Source of the DNA: Luscinia megarhynchos
Taxonomy: Eukaryota; Chordata; Aves; Passeriformes; Turdidae
Length of the DNA: 64,000 bases
Assembly: GCA_034336665.1 (NCBI GenBank)
Contig: JAPFBE010000002.1
Coordinates: 35,505,406-35,569,405, forward strand
Reading direction: 5' to 3'
The notes under the pieces are model-generated. The model was not told the DNA's origin. It saw only the letters and a program-made list of their open reading frames with translations, and made no database searches. A program made the translations under genes and the position numbers. Of the stretch, positions 1 through 13,107 are shown one piece after another. Each line of letters begins with the position of its first letter. Within the stretch, counting starts at the first letter, position 1.

Positions 1-1910
1 AAACTTAAGCTGGAAGAGCACAGCTTATAAGGAAAATCTGCAAATTTCCCCTTTTCTGTTCCTTTTTTCTCATGTGGAGTCAATTCTGCAATTAAGTAGC
101 ATAAATAAAGTATATTTCCCCTAGACGGCTGCACAAAAGTCAGTCAGTATGAAAATCAGAGAACCATTTGGGATTAATGTGAAGGGACTTTAGCTGATGT
201 TGTTCTTGTTTGTATTTTCATCAGCTGCTCAGAAAAATGAGAAAAGATTAATCTGTTGCCTGAATTCTGTTTACCTCAATATGGGCTTAATAATTTATGT
301 GCCACTTTTGGCCTAAAGTGTTTTGGGCTTTAAAAGATATTAGGATAGATACAATATTTTTCATTGAAATTTTCTCAGCTCGTAACAATGGCAAGCCATT
401 CATTTATTTAACTGGCTTTCATATATGTGAGATTTCTTTGAAAAACCTTTTGTCTCTTGTGGGTTGAGACAAGAAAGCATTTGAACAAACAGTATCTGAG
501 AGAAAGAGTTGGTCAAAAAGCAATAAAGAGATCAAATATTCACTAATAATAAAAGAATCTCAACACATTCAGTGAAGATAAGGAATTCTCTACAATGCCC
601 TATGAAATGTTTTTTTTATTCAAGATAAGAAACTTCACCCTCAAAATAAACTTTGCCACGAATTACCAAAAATTGTTGTCAATTTCAGTGCACCAAACAT
701 TATTCCTTGTTTAGCAACCATATGTCTGGAGTATAACTGGTAATTTGAGTGGAAGATGGGTATTCAGACTGCCTTTGTTTTGAAATCATAACACCCTCCT
801 CTTTCCCATCCTTCTACCCTAAATCTTAATACTTCTTTCTAGTAAATGTTGACAAGTCAGTGTTTCCCTATTGTTGACATGATATGTTATATAATGCAGA
901 AACTAAAATACAATTAAAATATTACCGTAAAAGAAGCAGTATTTTAAAAATAAAATTTCAGTTATTTGAATTCTTACAGTAGAATTCGCTTTTGTACTAC
1001 AGAGATCTTAGTTTAAAACCTGCTCAGTTGCATTAAATTCTGGTTTTATGGAGGAACATTAATTTGAAGTGCATTTCTCCTTTGTTATCTCCTGATACCA
1101 AGAGCTCAATTTCTTGCAAGTATTCTTAGGCACATGTTTCCTAGTTCAAATAAAATATATTGTGCCTTTTGTAGGTCCCTCAAAATATTGAGCAGAAATA
1201 TCATTAGAACTTGTTTGATTCTTTTCCCCCTACACTGTTATTTGACACCTGAAATATCTCCCCACAAGTTTAATGTGAATAAATGGCTAGGAATCGACAT
1301 TATGAGAGGGTAAGGAAAGCCAGATGCACTGATCAAGAAATTAGATCTTCATAGTGACATTGCCACAAACCTTATGCCTTGTCTGACTGAACTTGTGGCA
1401 CTCGTCAGGACTACCTCACTGATGTGTCAGTTGGATGCTTCGTGTTCAAATGCACCATGCTGCAGCCAGTCTTGTAAGTCTTGAGCACTTTGCTATAGCT
1501 AAAGAAAAACTCTCTCATCCTGTACAAAATGACACCAAAGTTGTCATTCTCTAGGCTAACAATGACAGTGGGTATTTAGCTATATGAATTTTTCTGGCTT
1601 ACCATCTGTCATCACGTTCTGTGCTTTCACTGGCACATAAAAGCTGATTAGTCCACATCAGTAGGTGCTGCTTTGAAGAACAAATTAAAATACACCAAAA
1701 GTTATGCAGCACTTTAATTGCCTCCTTGGAATGCATCCAAATTAAAATAAGTTTGCATGGCTAAAAATGATGAGAGAAACCTCCAATGGATCATGGAACA
1801 ACCCCATGCTATTTGGTTAAGGTCAGAGGATCTCATCCAATTGGGACACAAAACACCTCAAATCTCAAATCCTGTGCTTATTTTTTGGCCCCCACCTATC
1901 AGAAGGGCTA
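1..1910. other. AT-rich stretch, nothing recognised
   Basis: No repeat family, RNA gene or convincing coding exon is visible. Stop codons are frequent in all frames. The only open frame above 60 codons begins at 1757 and runs into the CR1 piece that follows, so it is taken as chance. Confidence 0.6.
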
Positions 1911-2148
1911 AAGTGAGTCCAGAGAAAGGCAAGGGAGCTGGTGAAAGGTCTGGAGCACAAGTCCTATAACAAGCAGCTGTGGGAACTGAGATTGTTTAAC
2001 TTGGAGAAAAAGAGGGCCAGGAACAATCTCATCTCTCTCTACAACCACCTGAAAGGGGGCTGTAGCCAGGTGGGGATCTATTTCTTTTCCCAGGCAATAA
2101 ACAACAAAGCAAGAGGAAATTACCTCAAGTTGGGCCAGGGAAGGTATT
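1911..2148 (+). mobile_element. CR1 LINE fragment, 3' UTR-proximal part
   Basis: The stretch reads like the CR1 segment just downstream of the reverse transcriptase: 'gtccagagaaaggcaa', 'gagctggtgaaaggtctgg', 'ctctacaaccacctgaaa', then 'gctgtagccaggtgggg' and 'gccagggaaggtattca'. It is on the plus strand. It lacks the usual CR1 3' terminus, so it is truncated at both ends. The open frames across it are remnants of CR1 sequence, not genes. Confidence 0.85.
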
Positions 2149-2821
2149 CACCATATTTAAGCCCTAAGTGTAGTTCAGCTGCTTACAGGAGCACAAATAT
2201 TCCTATGGTTTTAACAAGGTTACAATTAATTTTTAAAGTGTAATATCTTCTAATGGCCAAGCAGACACAAAATCCCTAAACCAGACAGTAAAACAAAACA
2301 AAAAATGCAAGGCAAATAAGGAAATTTGTGCTACCTAAATGTTACACTTCTAAAGCAACTAGCTAAACAGTGTATTAGATAAATTATTTGTGCATATATT
2401 TTTAAATGCAGAGAACCTAAGATTTCTATGGAGAGGGGCATGATATGATACACACCTACTTCATCACGCTTTCTATCATCCTTTTGTTTTGATCTAGCAT
2501 GTATCATCAGAATTATTATTTTCTTATTTTCTATTTTATCCCAGTAGCATGAAACAACCACAATAATTGAGGCTGGGCCTGCATTTTAGAAAGCAAGTTG
2601 CTGAAAATGCTTTTTCACTTTTTTTATCATGCAAGTTCATAAAATGCAAAATTATTAAAATTATTTTTTCTCAATCTTCTCTTTTTAAAGTCTATCAAAG
2701 ATTAAAAAGAGAAAAAAGCAAAACAGACTGCAATAAACTTAGAAATTATTTTCATCAGAAATTAATCTAGAAATAATTTAATTTAACCTATCTGGAATAA
2801 AAATATTATATACTTATAAAA

Positions 2822-2863
2822 TATATGTGGATGTGTGAGCATGTGTGTGGATGTGTTTGTATG
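2822..2863. repeat. Imperfect TG-rich simple sequence
   Basis: Irregular runs of TG, GTG and ATG (for example 'atgtgtgagcatgtgtgtgg') form a decayed TG/ATGTG microsatellite-like patch of about 40 bp. The open frame that starts inside it is probably chance. Confidence 0.5.
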
Positions 2864-4979
2864 CATTTCTTCCTTTTCCCCGAAGCATTGGTGGCTGCCG
2901 TGCAAACACATCCAGATTGTCACTGTATTTATACAAGTGCTGGCACCTCTGTGGTTTGCCTAAGTATGCATATTAGTTCTATGATGTTCTTGCAATCCTG
3001 GCACAGAAGAAATACTTCTATTCCTCATAAACACCAAGATAAAATATTAAGAGCGGGGCTCTCAGCTGCTGTTAGGAGTCAGTGCAGAAAGCAGTACCAC
3101 ACCTGGTCTGCAACTGGAACACAACCATCAAGCATATGTTCTTGCAAATATTTAGTTTTTCATATTGCATGTGTACAAAATAACTTAATGTCAAGATGGC
3201 TTTTCCTTATTTGCCTAATTTTCTAGTACTTTGGGGTATAAATTTTGACTATATGCCAGGTCTTCCCTTTCAACAATATTGTGACAAGAATATGTGCCAA
3301 CAGCACTTGGGTAAAATATGCTATCCATGCAATTTAGGTGCCAGGCATTCCTACTTTTTTGAAACAGCTTCAAGGATGTGGAATTTGCTCAGATTCAGTA
3401 TGTATAGCAATTAATGTTTCCCTTTTTTCCTTCATAATTTTTTTTCTCTCTGTATGTGCAGGGGTTTAAATATTCATCTAAGATCAGGATAGTAACTGTT
3501 TCATTCCATTCAGCTGTTACATTTGAGTCCCAATGGTAGAATATATGCAAGATGCAAATATTTTCAGGGATTCCAGAACATATAAGAAACAGATTTTTGA
3601 TTAGGCTGCAGTGGTCATGATATGCATGAATACAAGTGAAGCATGATATAAACAAAAACATAATGATAATGCTTATTATGCCAAAACCTTCTACTGTTTG
3701 ACCCCTTCTGGCTTTTTTTGGTTTTATGACATTCCCTAATTCATATCCACCTCTTGAAATATCAACAATGTACTTTAAATTTTAAAAATGCAATTAACTC
3801 TGTACTGAAAGTATGGAATATGGCTCTCCTATTTGGTCTGTTGCAGTTTTCTGCTAGCTCATTTCAGATTAGTTCTCATTACTAGTTGGGCTGTGAAAGA
3901 TACTTGTTTAGCACCATATGCTAAAGAGGATATAAGTCTTAAGATTAAAATCTGCTGCCTCCTCTTGGCCAGCAGCTCATTATAACAGACCTTGTTTGCA
4001 TGCATCACCAGGTGCCCTTGCCAGAGAAGGTGCAGTAGCATTTTGTGGTTAATTTGCCAAAAATCTGAAATAAGTAATTTCATTTCTTTTGGTTGGCTCC
4101 AGGTTCACAGCATTGATGCAATGATAATAGAGAAAAAACGCTCTGATAGCTTTGCACGGATCAATGGCATTAGGGCCTTCAAACTGCACAGAAACAGAAA
4201 AGAAGCTCCTAGAACAAGTGAAAAGAATCTTTAAGCCATAAATTTTCTACCCCTTTAACCCTAACCAGATCCATTAGATAAATCAATGTTTTCAAAATTA
4301 AATTTTACATGATCCTCAACCAGTTAAGGTTCATATACATATAACTGGGGTTTTTTTCAACAGTGAATTACACACTAAGTACATGTAAAATTCCTTTTTT
4401 AAGGATAAGGCAAGTTTTCTTATAAAGATGGACAGTTGACTTTTATTTGGCACATTTCAATGAACCTGAAGGAGATAAATGAAGCTGTGGAAGCAGTAAC
4501 CATGCTCTGTCCAGGCAATAAATCCTGCTTCTCAGCAGAACAAAACAGCCTAGGGAGAGTTATTCTAATGTGACAATACTGTTTCAAGAACCTGAGCTAG
4601 TTTATTAGAGTGCAGTAATGGTACAGATTCATGGCACAGCAACATCACTGGTGGACTCTGCAGACTACTCCGTCCAAAGGACAGAATTGATTTTCATTGA
4701 GAGTTCCTTACACAAACACTATATTGTGCTATGTTTTCAAGCTTAGCCACCAAAATAATTGCTCCCTTTAGCACTAAGAACCTTGTTCGACCTGATATTT
4801 TAAATCATCCTTCCACCCCTCTGCTACTACAACTTCTTCTTAGAAGCTTCTCAGAGCAGCTTCAAGGTAGGTGGGTGTTTGCTCCAGAATGAAAGAACCT
4901 TTAAAAATGTTTTCAGTGTGTTTTGACAGTTTACAAATATGTAAATTTCAATTCAGATAAACAACACCTACTTGTTCTC

Positions 4980-5015
4980 AAAAAACCAAAAAAAAAAAAA
5001 ACCAAAAAAAAACCC
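4980..5015. repeat. A-rich tract with CC interruptions
   Basis: Long A runs are broken by CC dinucleotides and end in CCCC. Similar A/C tracts occur near 56441 and 60060, and on the opposite strand at 13006. It is not adjacent to a recognisable LINE 3' end, so it is listed as low-complexity sequence and not as a poly(A) tail. Confidence 0.8.
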
Positions 5016-5967
5016 CACTTAGAAACAGCAGAAAGGCACCTAACTAATATCCTCTTCTTCCTCTTCTGTTAATGTGTAGATCTGAGCTGCAATAAAACCT
5101 GTGTTCTCCCCTCAACACCGCTGCATGACTCAAAGCACAGCACCATCTGACACTTTGGCAAGAAATAAGAGCTATCTGACTCCAGGACATGGCAATGCCC
5201 CTCTGTACAAATGAGGAAGATAAGAGCTGGTTCCAGAAACCCTGAAAGAGTTCCCTAAGAAGGAAACCTATTACTGTTAATGCTGGGATTGTTTCTACTG
5301 TTTTTATTACAATTTCTTTACCATAAATATGGATTGAAACCAACATTTTGACATTTAACAGGAACACAGTTTTAAAGCAGCAAATTACTGTGCAAAATAT
5401 TTACATGACTCCTTTTACAATAGCCTAATGCACTTAAAGATAGATTTTTAATAATATGAGAAACATAAAGACATTGCAGCCAAATAAGTTTGGCATTTAG
5501 AGGGTAATATAGCAATAAGCTCGTCACATGTTTTCAAAGACAGAGAGCAGTATTTTGAGGTTATACAGAAAAACAACAAAAAACCAAAAATAATTTTACA
5601 TTGTTAAAAAAAAGGCAAAACCTACTTGCCTTAAAATTTATCATTTTTAAGATTAATATGACACTGATCTTTGTTTCATTTCAATAGTATTCGAGTTCAT
5701 CAGACAAACTTTTACATTTCTTGGATGTTCTTTATTTCAAAGTCATTACCTCCAACAGTTTCATTAAGCAGTGTTCTGGTTGGTGAAATTAAATAAATAA
5801 ATATGACGTCAAAAGTGCTACTTACAAATGTTTCTACGAATTGAGTCAAATTCAAAATGGAAGTCAGATTCCTCAGTGTAAACAGCTGGGGACAGAAAGA
5901 ATTTTCTCACTGCAGACATATCAAAGTTGGTAAACTAAGTGAAAATCAGTGCTGCCTAGCCACAAGA

Positions 5968-6202
5968 CAAGAGACAACAGGAAGAAACTAATGCACAGGA
6001 AGTTCTATCTGAATATGAGGAAGAAATTCTTTACTGTGCAGGTGACTGGGCACTGGCATAGCATGCCACGTGCTCAGGGAGGTTGTAGAATCTCCCTCAC
6101 TGGAGATCTTCAAGAACTGTTTGGATATGATTCTGTGAAACATGCTGCAGGATGACCCTGCCCTAGCAGGGAGATTGCTCACTTCCAAGCTCACCCATTC
6201 TG
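5968..6202 (+). mobile_element. CR1 LINE fragment, 3' UTR end
   Basis: This matches the terminal CR1 region: 'gcacaggaagttctatctga', 'tgaggaagaaattctttac', 'gctcagggaggttgtagaat', 'ctccctcactggagatctt', then 'gaccctgccctagcaggga'. The very end is decayed ('cttccaagctcacccattct' stands where CR1 has its fast-evolving terminus). It is on the plus strand and 5' truncated, as most CR1 copies are. The open frames on both strands here are by-products. Confidence 0.85.
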
Positions 6203-9027
6203 TCTTCCATGAAAAAATAAAAACAAATTTCAAAATGTTGCCCAGGACAAAAGACAGAATATTAGAAAAGAGACTGTACTGCACAGGAAAAATTACATGA
6301 TGATTCATAATGACATGAAGGAAATCAACATAATTAATGCAAAGACAGTCTTCAAACACCCTTAATCCTCAAGTATGTATTAAGCCTGAAGAAAAGGAAT
6401 CATTGTTATAGAAAATGGATAAGCTTTAATCTATATCTATACTGTCCTTGACACTTATTCTGGGATCTTTGAATATTACCAGTTCACATGGTATTGCTGA
6501 GGATGTGTAGAAGCTTTGTGCTATAGGACAGTAAGCATTTAAACCTATTTAATTCAATCTTATTTCACTTGTGCAAATCATTCTGTGGCAAATATTGACT
6601 TCTTTGCAAATACTGAGTATAACTTTTTAAACATTATTCAAATAAGATTTCAGTCAAGCAAATATTTCAAACCAACCTTTTCAATATTGCCTGTAATAAT
6701 ATGCCTGGATGACTAAATGCAGGTCCACACAGATAGCTATTTATTATACGTAGGCTAGCTCACATATTTACCTTGACCTCATGTTGATGTCTCTGCTGAA
6801 ATTAAATATATTTTTCCTTTCATTTTAAAGGAAACTGAAAGGAAACAGCTGCTGTGGAGATATTGCATGATAGATGGCTAAAGTGGAGATTACCCAAGCC
6901 TAGGTCACCACCTAACTAAATAAGAGTATTATTTCATCTACTTGATCAAATGACTGAAATCTCAGATAAACTGAAGAAACAAAACATACCACAGAATAAA
7001 AATGACAGCTCTCATCTGGAGTTAGCTTAAACTTTATTTACAAAAACATTCTGAATAACAACTCATCTTCTTCCATTCAAACCAGTAGCAGTTCTGTCAG
7101 AAACATTCTAGAAAAACAAACAATATGAAAGTGATTAAATGTAAAAAAATTATCATTTTTTTTCTGCAGCTTTAACGAAACTGCTGTAGACTTCTTTAAA
7201 ACGGGACATTAACATCTCAAAACAAACTTGCTTTTAATCAATGATATGAATTGTGTTGAAAGTGGGAACAGAGAGATCAAAAGAAAAACTTATTCCATTA
7301 CTCATTTTCCAGCACTGGGGATAATGTCTCTAAATGCATAGTTTTGATAATGTAGCTATGGAAGTCAACACTGCAAGGTTAAAATTTTCCAACAGTAATC
7401 TTTAAACAGGAAACAATGTTTTCATCTATCATTAGCATAGGAAATAATTATGGAAACACCATTGGTTACACTGTAGGCCATTATTATATAATAGTACTTG
7501 TCACTGCATATTTTGATGTGTGTCATTTTTGTGTAAATAAAAGCATTAATGATGCTTCTTATTTTACGTATAAATAAATATGTTATGTACTTCACAGTTT
7601 ACATGTAAAAGCTGTTGGCCACCAAACATCTTCAGTAACTGGGAATTTTGGAAGACAGGAGCAATGGATGGGACACTTCCCAGTGTGTCCTGATCTCAAA
7701 GATTCAGCATAAGCACCTGTGTTTCTGCCAACAGTCTCGAAAAATAGCAATGGGCTCATTTGGCAAACGATGTTAATTGCATTCTCTTTGAGTTCAGGAA
7801 CCTGGAGTGCATTTCTATGTTTTAAATTAAGCCTCCTCACCAGGGACCAACTTCAGAAATAGATTGAAGGAATTGGAATTATATAAATGGATACCTTATT
7901 CTGACTTATTAATATGCATATTGCACTAATCTAAACTCCCTTTATATTCTCTTTAGATTTCCCCAAGCAATTCTATAATTTTTTTACTCTCATTTCCATA
8001 AATTTATCAATATGTTACATCCTACTCTTTAACTTTGTCCAGTGTACTCAAATGAAAAACACTAAGAATGTGTTTAATTTCTAGGCTGAAAAGTAGATGA
8101 GAAGGAAAAAGGACCCAAGGGGGAAAAAAGAAATAGGTAAATTATATAATTACATTATGTATCATCTAATTGAATTTTTAGTTTTTAAGTTCACTGGCAA
8201 CTTCCATATGTATTCTTTTAAATGTTAGTAAATGGAATGGATGAAATTATGCTAAAGACCTCAAAATGAATAGAAATCTAATAACTGAATTTTGTAAGTC
8301 ATATAAATACATTAAAACTGTTGAAAAATTTCAAACCCATTACGTTTCAGAAAATAACCTTGTAATTGACTACCTCAGAATACCTTAACATAACCTCTTG
8401 CCTTAACTCTGGCTGCTTTCTAAAGGACATGTTGATTATCAACATAATTTATTAGACTTGCAAGAATGTGACAGTGGATCTGGTTGCCCTTGGGAAGGAA
8501 ATTACAGACTGTCTATGGGGGTGGGCTGAAGATACCTGCAAAATGTTTATACAATGTGAAATTATTCTGGTAGTCTTTTGACACCAATATAATAGTTGCT
8601 AAATTTGCGCATGGTGGATTCAGAGAATTATTCGGAATTATTAAACATATGACCATATGGAGGCTGAGAAAGCATTTAGAAAATTTAATGAAAAAAAGGG
8701 CTATATCCTTTCCCTCTTCTTTTTACTTTTTTTTGGTCATCTATGTATGGCCACTGTCAGAGATAAATACCAAGGAAAATTCATGATGTCTTATTCTGAC
8801 TCACTAGAGCTTCTCTTACGGGTTATTCAACTTTGCTCCATTCAAGCTGCATATATCATCATATCCATGTTCTCTTTGACAGGAATGAAAAGAAGGAGGA
8901 AAGAGACAGAAAAGAAAATTCTGAAAATTCAAACAGGCTTTATTAAAAGGAATGCTAAATTCCATAGATGCTAGTTGATATTACAACAGTTTTTTTTTTA
9001 ACTGAGAGCTGAGCTAAATGAAAGTGT
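6203..9027. other. AT-rich stretch, nothing recognised
   Basis: No repeat, RNA gene or coding candidate was recognised. Open frames at 7592-7840 (minus) and 8657-8974 (plus) show no family motif and have no convincing splice context. Confidence 0.6.
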
Positions 9028-9512
9028 AAACCAATTGGAAGGGACCTTAAAGATCATCTATTTCCAAATCCCTAGCCATAGGCAGGGATGGCTTCCACTA
9101 AAGGACGTTGCTCAAACCCCATCTTACTGGGCCTTGAATACTTCCAGGTATGGAACATTCACAATTTCTCTGGGCAGCCAGTTCCAGTGCCTCTCCCTCA
9201 GAGTAAAGAACTTCTTCCTAATATCCAATCGTAACCCATTCTCAGTTTAAAGCCATTCTCTTTTTCCCTATCACTATGTGACCTTGCTAATTTTCCCTCT
9301 TCAGCTTTCTTGCCAGCTCCCTAGAGATACTAAGTTCTTCCCAGAGCCTTTTCTTCTTTGGGCTGAACATTCCCAATTTACTCAGCCTTTTCTCATAGGA
9401 GAGGTGCTTCAGCCCCTGGATCACATTTGTGGTCCTGTTCTGCACCTGCTCCAACAGATGCATGGCCCTCCTGTGCTGGGATGCCAGAGCTGGATGCAGA
9501 ACTCCATGTGGA
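9028..9512 (-). mobile_element. CR1 LINE fragment, 3' part, minus strand
   Basis: Read on the plus strand, this is the reverse complement of a CR1 3' end: 'ttggaagggaccttaaagat', 'ccatcttactgggccttgaa', 'tctctgggcagccagttcca', 'aaagaacttcttcctaatat', 'ctcagccttttctcatagga', 'gctccaacagatgcatggcc'. The element runs right to left, with its 3' end at about 9028 and its 5' truncation near 9512. Open frames on both strands lie inside it and are not genes. Confidence in the class is high; the subfamily is not assigned. Confidence 0.92.
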
Positions 9513-10522
9513 AAACTAAATATCATGTAACATTTTTTAACTCATTCAAAAACGGAGCATTAAATTATAGCTCTAAACCCTGAAGAGGATCTAGATGTGG
9601 TACACATATTTGGACAGAGATATATCACATGCATGTATGTTAGCTTATATGCTAATATATACCAGCAAGTGTGTGCATGTGCAATGCATTGAAGTCAATT
9701 GCTAGAATAAAAGCAGCAAATATTTTTGAGATCTGGCTTTGAAATTTCGTGTTTATGAAAAGTAAACTGCATATTGTCTTATCATTAAGAAGTAAGTGCT
9801 TTGACAAAGTTTTCAATTAATCCTATTTGATCAGAATAGTGCATCTGTAATTGACTCCTAATGACCTATTAGAAAGAGAGTAACAGTGTGTTTTGATTTT
9901 TTTGTTCTGTTTTCAAAGATACTTCTGAAATTATACCCTCAAATATCGCATTGCCAAGACAAGAGACACAGTCTATTTGGCTATGAATTCCTTATTTGAA
10001 ACAACATAGTTATTGTATGGGTCTGTAATGAAACTCAACATTCTGTTTCTGTCTGGAAACATCTGTTTTCTGGAGGAGAAAAGAAATGAAAACCTTTTCC
10101 ATATCTCTTAAAGAAAGGACTCTATTTTGCTAAACTACTATTCAATGCTTTGTGACCAAAAGAGGCTGTTGAACTTGTAAATTAATGGATTTATAGACCT
10201 TGTCAGGATCATAAAGGTGGAGACAAATCCCTCGATAACTTTTTGTATATTTCTCATTGCCCTTCATGGGCAAAGTCATTGTGAGATAGGTTAAATACTC
10301 TTGACCATATTTGTGGTTTTGTTCTTTTTATAAGGAATTGATATCTCCCAAGTTTCAAAAGGATTTAGAAATCACAATCAACTTCCTGAATAAGTTAACT
10401 TCAATCTTAAAATTTATCAGTAATGAAGAACAAAAAAAAATTGGGAAAATTGGAAAACTAATTGGGAAAGGGAATTAGCAATTATATGCATCTATCTTCA
10501 AAATAAATAATGGGATGAGTTT

Positions 10523-10556
10523 AAAATCACAGAATCACAGACTGTTTCAAAAGGGA
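10523..10556 (-). mobile_element. Possible remnant of a CR1 3' terminus
   Basis: 'atcacagaatcacagactgt' followed by 'ttcaaaaggga' resembles the reverse complement of a CR1 3' end (tandem AATCACAG units, then a GG-rich start). Only about 34 bp can be recognised, so this may be a very short dead-on-arrival copy or a coincidence. Confidence 0.4.
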
Positions 10557-12062
10557 TAAGCAGAAAAGAAAGCATGTTTTTTATGACGAAAATAGAAAAG
10601 TTCTCTGTTATTTTGATGAATAAAACATTAGTTTCATTCAGTGCTTTACAAGAAGCAGGGTATTATTCACTAAAGTAAATTTCCATTAAACTCTTGTTTG
10701 TGAACATGTAAAAGCCAAAAGTTCAGCAGGAAGTTGAATCAGTCACTCTCTCCTACCTTTCTCTGTAGTCATCCAGGAGAGGAATTGCACCCCCAGTGTC
10801 ACCCCACATCATACACTGAACTAAGTTATTCCCCTGGCCAATGCCTTGCACTCCATCAACAAGCCCCAGTGATGGGCATGCACAAAAGGTGTTACAACTC
10901 ACCTGTGGGCTGCAGTGCCTGTTGAGGAACCTCTCTCTCTTCAGAGCCCATAGACAACAGCCAAGGATACCAGGATTCTTCATAAAGCACCTGAAGACAA
11001 GTGAGAGGAATACAGGGTGAGGACAACAGTGCCTCAGGATAGGAAACGCTGCCTGTAACCCCAAAGAACCATGTTTTTATTTCTCCCCACAAAAGTACCA
11101 GCTTTTGTTTTGCACAAAGATCAGACTGAGAAGCTAAAACTGCTGGGAAACACAGGAGTGATTAACCATGCTATATGTGTTCTCAGGACACAAATGGAGC
11201 AATCTTAGATTACCCTGTTGACACCCAATGGGGCATTTTATATATAGAAGCAGAAAATTATCCATCCAAGTCAAAATTTGTCTAGGAAGAGTACAGGATA
11301 TTTTTTCTCAGCCCAAATGCCTTTATCTGTGCACTTAACTTTATGACATAACCTGTGTGCACTCCCATTACTCGATAAATGGAGAGGTTTTTAGAGGTCC
11401 AAAGAGGACTCCTGTTGACTTTCAGTGTAAATCGGGCACTTTTTATTATCTCCCACCAGATCTATAAATGTCCTCACTTGTTCTGTGCTTTACAGAATAT
11501 AGGGTTCCCCAGACATTGGGTCATTAACTTAAGTGTTCTCTTTTCTTGCCCTAGATAAGGGGTCATGGTTGGTTAATGTGGATATTTTTAAGGACCATCA
11601 TTAAACATTCATCATGACTTATTAAAATGAGCCAGAAGCAAAATAATATCTCAGATGCAAAAGATGTCCAATTTTCAACATGTGCAAGAATAGCTAAATT
11701 AAGCTTTTAAACGCTTTTTAAAAATGGCTAAATTTACTTTTTAAAAGTCTATGATTCTGATTTTCATTATTACTCAACATTTCAAGACTCTATCCTCCAC
11801 AGCCTGGTAGGCACAAATTGTCTGCAATTTTGGGCCATCCCCTCCCAAGTAAGCAGAGGACAACAAAGTTCTGCAGTGATTTGGCCTTTTGCAAGTAAAA
11901 TATTGAACTTTGAATTGATTTAACAGCAAAAGCAATTTACAGCTGCAAGATCTCTTGGAATACTGTAGACCTGATACTTCATGAAGTTTCTACTTCCAAC
12001 AAATTAAAGGCTGTAGTTGACTTGCATATGTTTTTTCTGCCTAGTCTTTCCCACCCCCCGCC

Positions 12063-12090
12063 TTTTTTTTTTCTTTCTTTCTTTCTTCCT
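12063..12090. repeat. T-run followed by (TTTC)n microsatellite
   Basis: About ten T residues run into four CTTT units, just downstream of a short C-run. This is a simple pyrimidine repeat. Confidence 0.85.
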
Positions 12091-12623
12091 GTGGACCAGT
12101 AGTCAAATGCTCCCTCAATTAGCAAGTTGAGAACTGGATGATTTTCTGCTCTTAAAATTCAGCTGTTCCCCAGAGCAAGACAGAGGACAGGTGTCTTTAC
12201 ATTGTTAGATTACGGCATATGGTACTCTGTCACTTTCCATGTTTCAATTCATGCTGCAGCTCTAGAAAACAAATCATTAGGAATGGGCAATCTAACAGAA
12301 TTCAAGAGTTTAGCAAGTGCTTCTTTCTAGTTAAAATTTATTATTGTAATTGCTCAATTAATAATGTCTCTATAATTTGTTAAGCTAAAGATTCTGCATA
12401 CAAAATTAAGACTCAAGAGAATCTACACTGAAATATTGTTGAATCTTGTTTTAAAGATACCATTCAGGTATAAGTCTGAATCTCATATATTCTAATAAAA
12501 ACAGGGTCCATGTTTGCTTAAAAAAGATAATAATATGAATCAGACAGCCATTTTCCATACCACACACAAATATAAAAGAATAGGGAATCCACTGATATGG
12601 GCTACATTGTTCAATGTGCTTTC

Positions 12624-12648
12624 ATATAATATAATATAATATTATAAT
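12624..12648. repeat. (ATAAT)n short microsatellite
   Basis: Several consecutive ATAAT/ATATA pentamers form a short AT pentanucleotide repeat. Confidence 0.75.
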
Positions 12649-13005
12649 ACTGATCAGAGTAATAACAGTCTGGTTTGTTCTGCAATGAAGCAGCACCCTA
12701 GGAGGTGGTATAACTTGCCAGCAATTCTGTTAAATTATTCCCAAATGATATATAAGCTGCTAAGTAGAGTAGTTTATTAAATATTTTATAAATCTGTTGC
12801 CAATGTAAAGCTATAAATTGAAAACTGAATTGTAAATATTTAGTATGCATGAGACTAGTGCAAAAGAGACATGGTATAAATAAAGAGTATTTGATTTCTG
12901 AAATTAGGGTATTGGGGCCAGACTGAGCATTAGTACAGAATTAATCTGGAGCTCTACTCCTCTTTTGCCTTCAATAAATTCAGTCCCTCTAAGAGATTTT
13001 TCTTC

Positions 13006-13107
13006 CTTGTTTGTTTTTTGGTTTGTTTTTTTTGGGGGTTTTTTTTTGGGTTTTTTTTTGTTTGTTTGTTTTTGGTTTTTGGTTTTTTGGTTTTCTTTCT
13101 TTCTTTC
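13006..13107. repeat. T/G low-complexity tract ending in (CTTT)n
   Basis: About 100 bp of almost only T and G: runs of T up to nine long, separated by GG, GGG and GGGGG, and ending in three CTTT units. Open frames on both strands across it (poly-Phe/Gly on plus, poly-Lys/Asn on minus) are produced by the low complexity and are not genes. Confidence 0.9.

Larger units (their letters stand above)
2149..5967. other. AT-rich stretch with minor low-complexity tracts
   Basis: Mostly unrecognised AT-rich sequence. It contains a TG-rich patch near 2822 and an A-rich tract near 4980. One splice-acceptor-like site at 4101-4102 precedes a short open frame and is discussed in the findings. No RNA gene or mobile element was recognised. 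Confidence 0.55.
9513..13005. other. Unassigned stretch with a GC-richer patch and microsatellites
   Basis: Mostly AT-rich DNA without recognisable features. A GC-richer patch at about 10730-11060 has overlapping open frames on both strands but no motif I recognise; it may be an old decayed repeat. Microsatellites at 12063 and 12624 are listed separately. Confidence 0.5.
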
